A stretch of 64,000 bases of DNA, from the NCBI RefSeq assembly GCF_023507745.1, contig NZ_JALPZO010000164.1, forward strand, positions 104,415 through 168,414, read 5' to 3'. Made by a program: the position numbers and the translations under genes. This stretch comes from Vreelandella olivaria. Lineage in GTDB: Bacteria; Pseudomonadota; Gammaproteobacteria; Pseudomonadales; Halomonadaceae. Under the pieces are notes generated by a model that was given only the letters and a program-made list of their open reading frames with translations, was not told where the DNA came from and made no database searches. Below, piece after piece: positions 63,983 through 64,000 of this stretch. Each line of letters starts with the position of its first letter. Position 1 is the first letter of the stretch.

Positions 63983-64000
63983 CTCTTCAATAAGTGCCTG

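Noticed and set aside
1..64000. CRISPR arrays, tRNA/rRNA genes, insertion sequences or phage genes
   Set aside because: No regularly spaced direct repeats, RNA gene signatures, transposase frames or phage structural genes were seen; apart from the decayed receptor and the dgt-like relic, the coding is dense and ordinary.

Overview
The window reads as a chromosome segment of a motile gammaproteobacterium, most likely Halomonadaceae (Halomonas/Vreelandella-like). That is an inference from three things: moderate GC, a Pseudomonas-like uvrA / MFS transporter / ssb order beside a Pseudomonas-type split class II ribonucleotide reductase (nrdJa-nrdJb), and an enterobacteria-type flagellar hierarchy (FlhDC, FliA, FlgM, FlhE). 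I see no rRNA, tRNA, insertion sequence, prophage or CRISPR array.

Layout. 1-6.6 kb: a partial PlsC acyltransferase, an RmlD-like reductase, ssb and a YajR-like exporter on the minus strand, divergent from uvrA. 6.7-11.2 kb: a Crp/Fnr regulator converging on nrdJab, then a small secreted protein of unknown function. 11.2-34.8 kb: one long minus-strand motility block. In transcription order it is flhD-flhC-motA-motB-cheA-cheW-MCP-(decayed MCP)-cheR-cheB-MCP-cheY-cheZ-flhB-flhA-flhF-FlhG-like-flhE-fliA-second motA/motB pair-phytochrome-like diguanylate cyclase. 34.9-39.1 kb: fliS-fliT, a second FliK-like protein, a small FlhB-like protein, and a YcgR/PilZ protein fused to an HD-GYP-like domain. 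39.4-51.7 kb: flaG, fliE, and fliFGHIJK plus fliLMNOPQR on the plus strand. 51.7-62.0 kb: flgBCDEFGHIJKL on the minus strand. 62.2-63.8 kb: flgA, flgM and flgN on the plus strand, followed by what looks like a broken 5' end of a dgt-like gene and a strong terminator.

How it works together. FlhDC should switch on the basal body, export and hook genes. FliA (sigma-28), held by FlgM until hook completion, should then switch on late genes. Four good sigma-28 promoters, all close to TAAAGTTT-N11-GCCGATAA, precede flaG, flgMN, flgKL and fliST. Chemotaxis (CheAWRBYZ and two intact receptors) is embedded in the same block. Two stator pairs are encoded. Two genes suggest c-di-GMP control of motility: the PilZ/HD-GYP fusion and the cyclase that is translationally coupled to the second stator pair.

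Most unusual: (i) the gene in the FlhG/FleN position keeps the DQAxGLR FlhF-activating motif but has no P-loop ATPase core, and its partner FlhF carries about 350 extra C-terminal residues of unknown function; (ii) the PilZ/HD-GYP fusion has lost its HH pair; (iii) the bacteriophytochrome-like cyclase has lost its chromophore-binding residues; (iv) a chemoreceptor pseudogene is still coupled to cheR. Neither fliC nor fliD is in the window.
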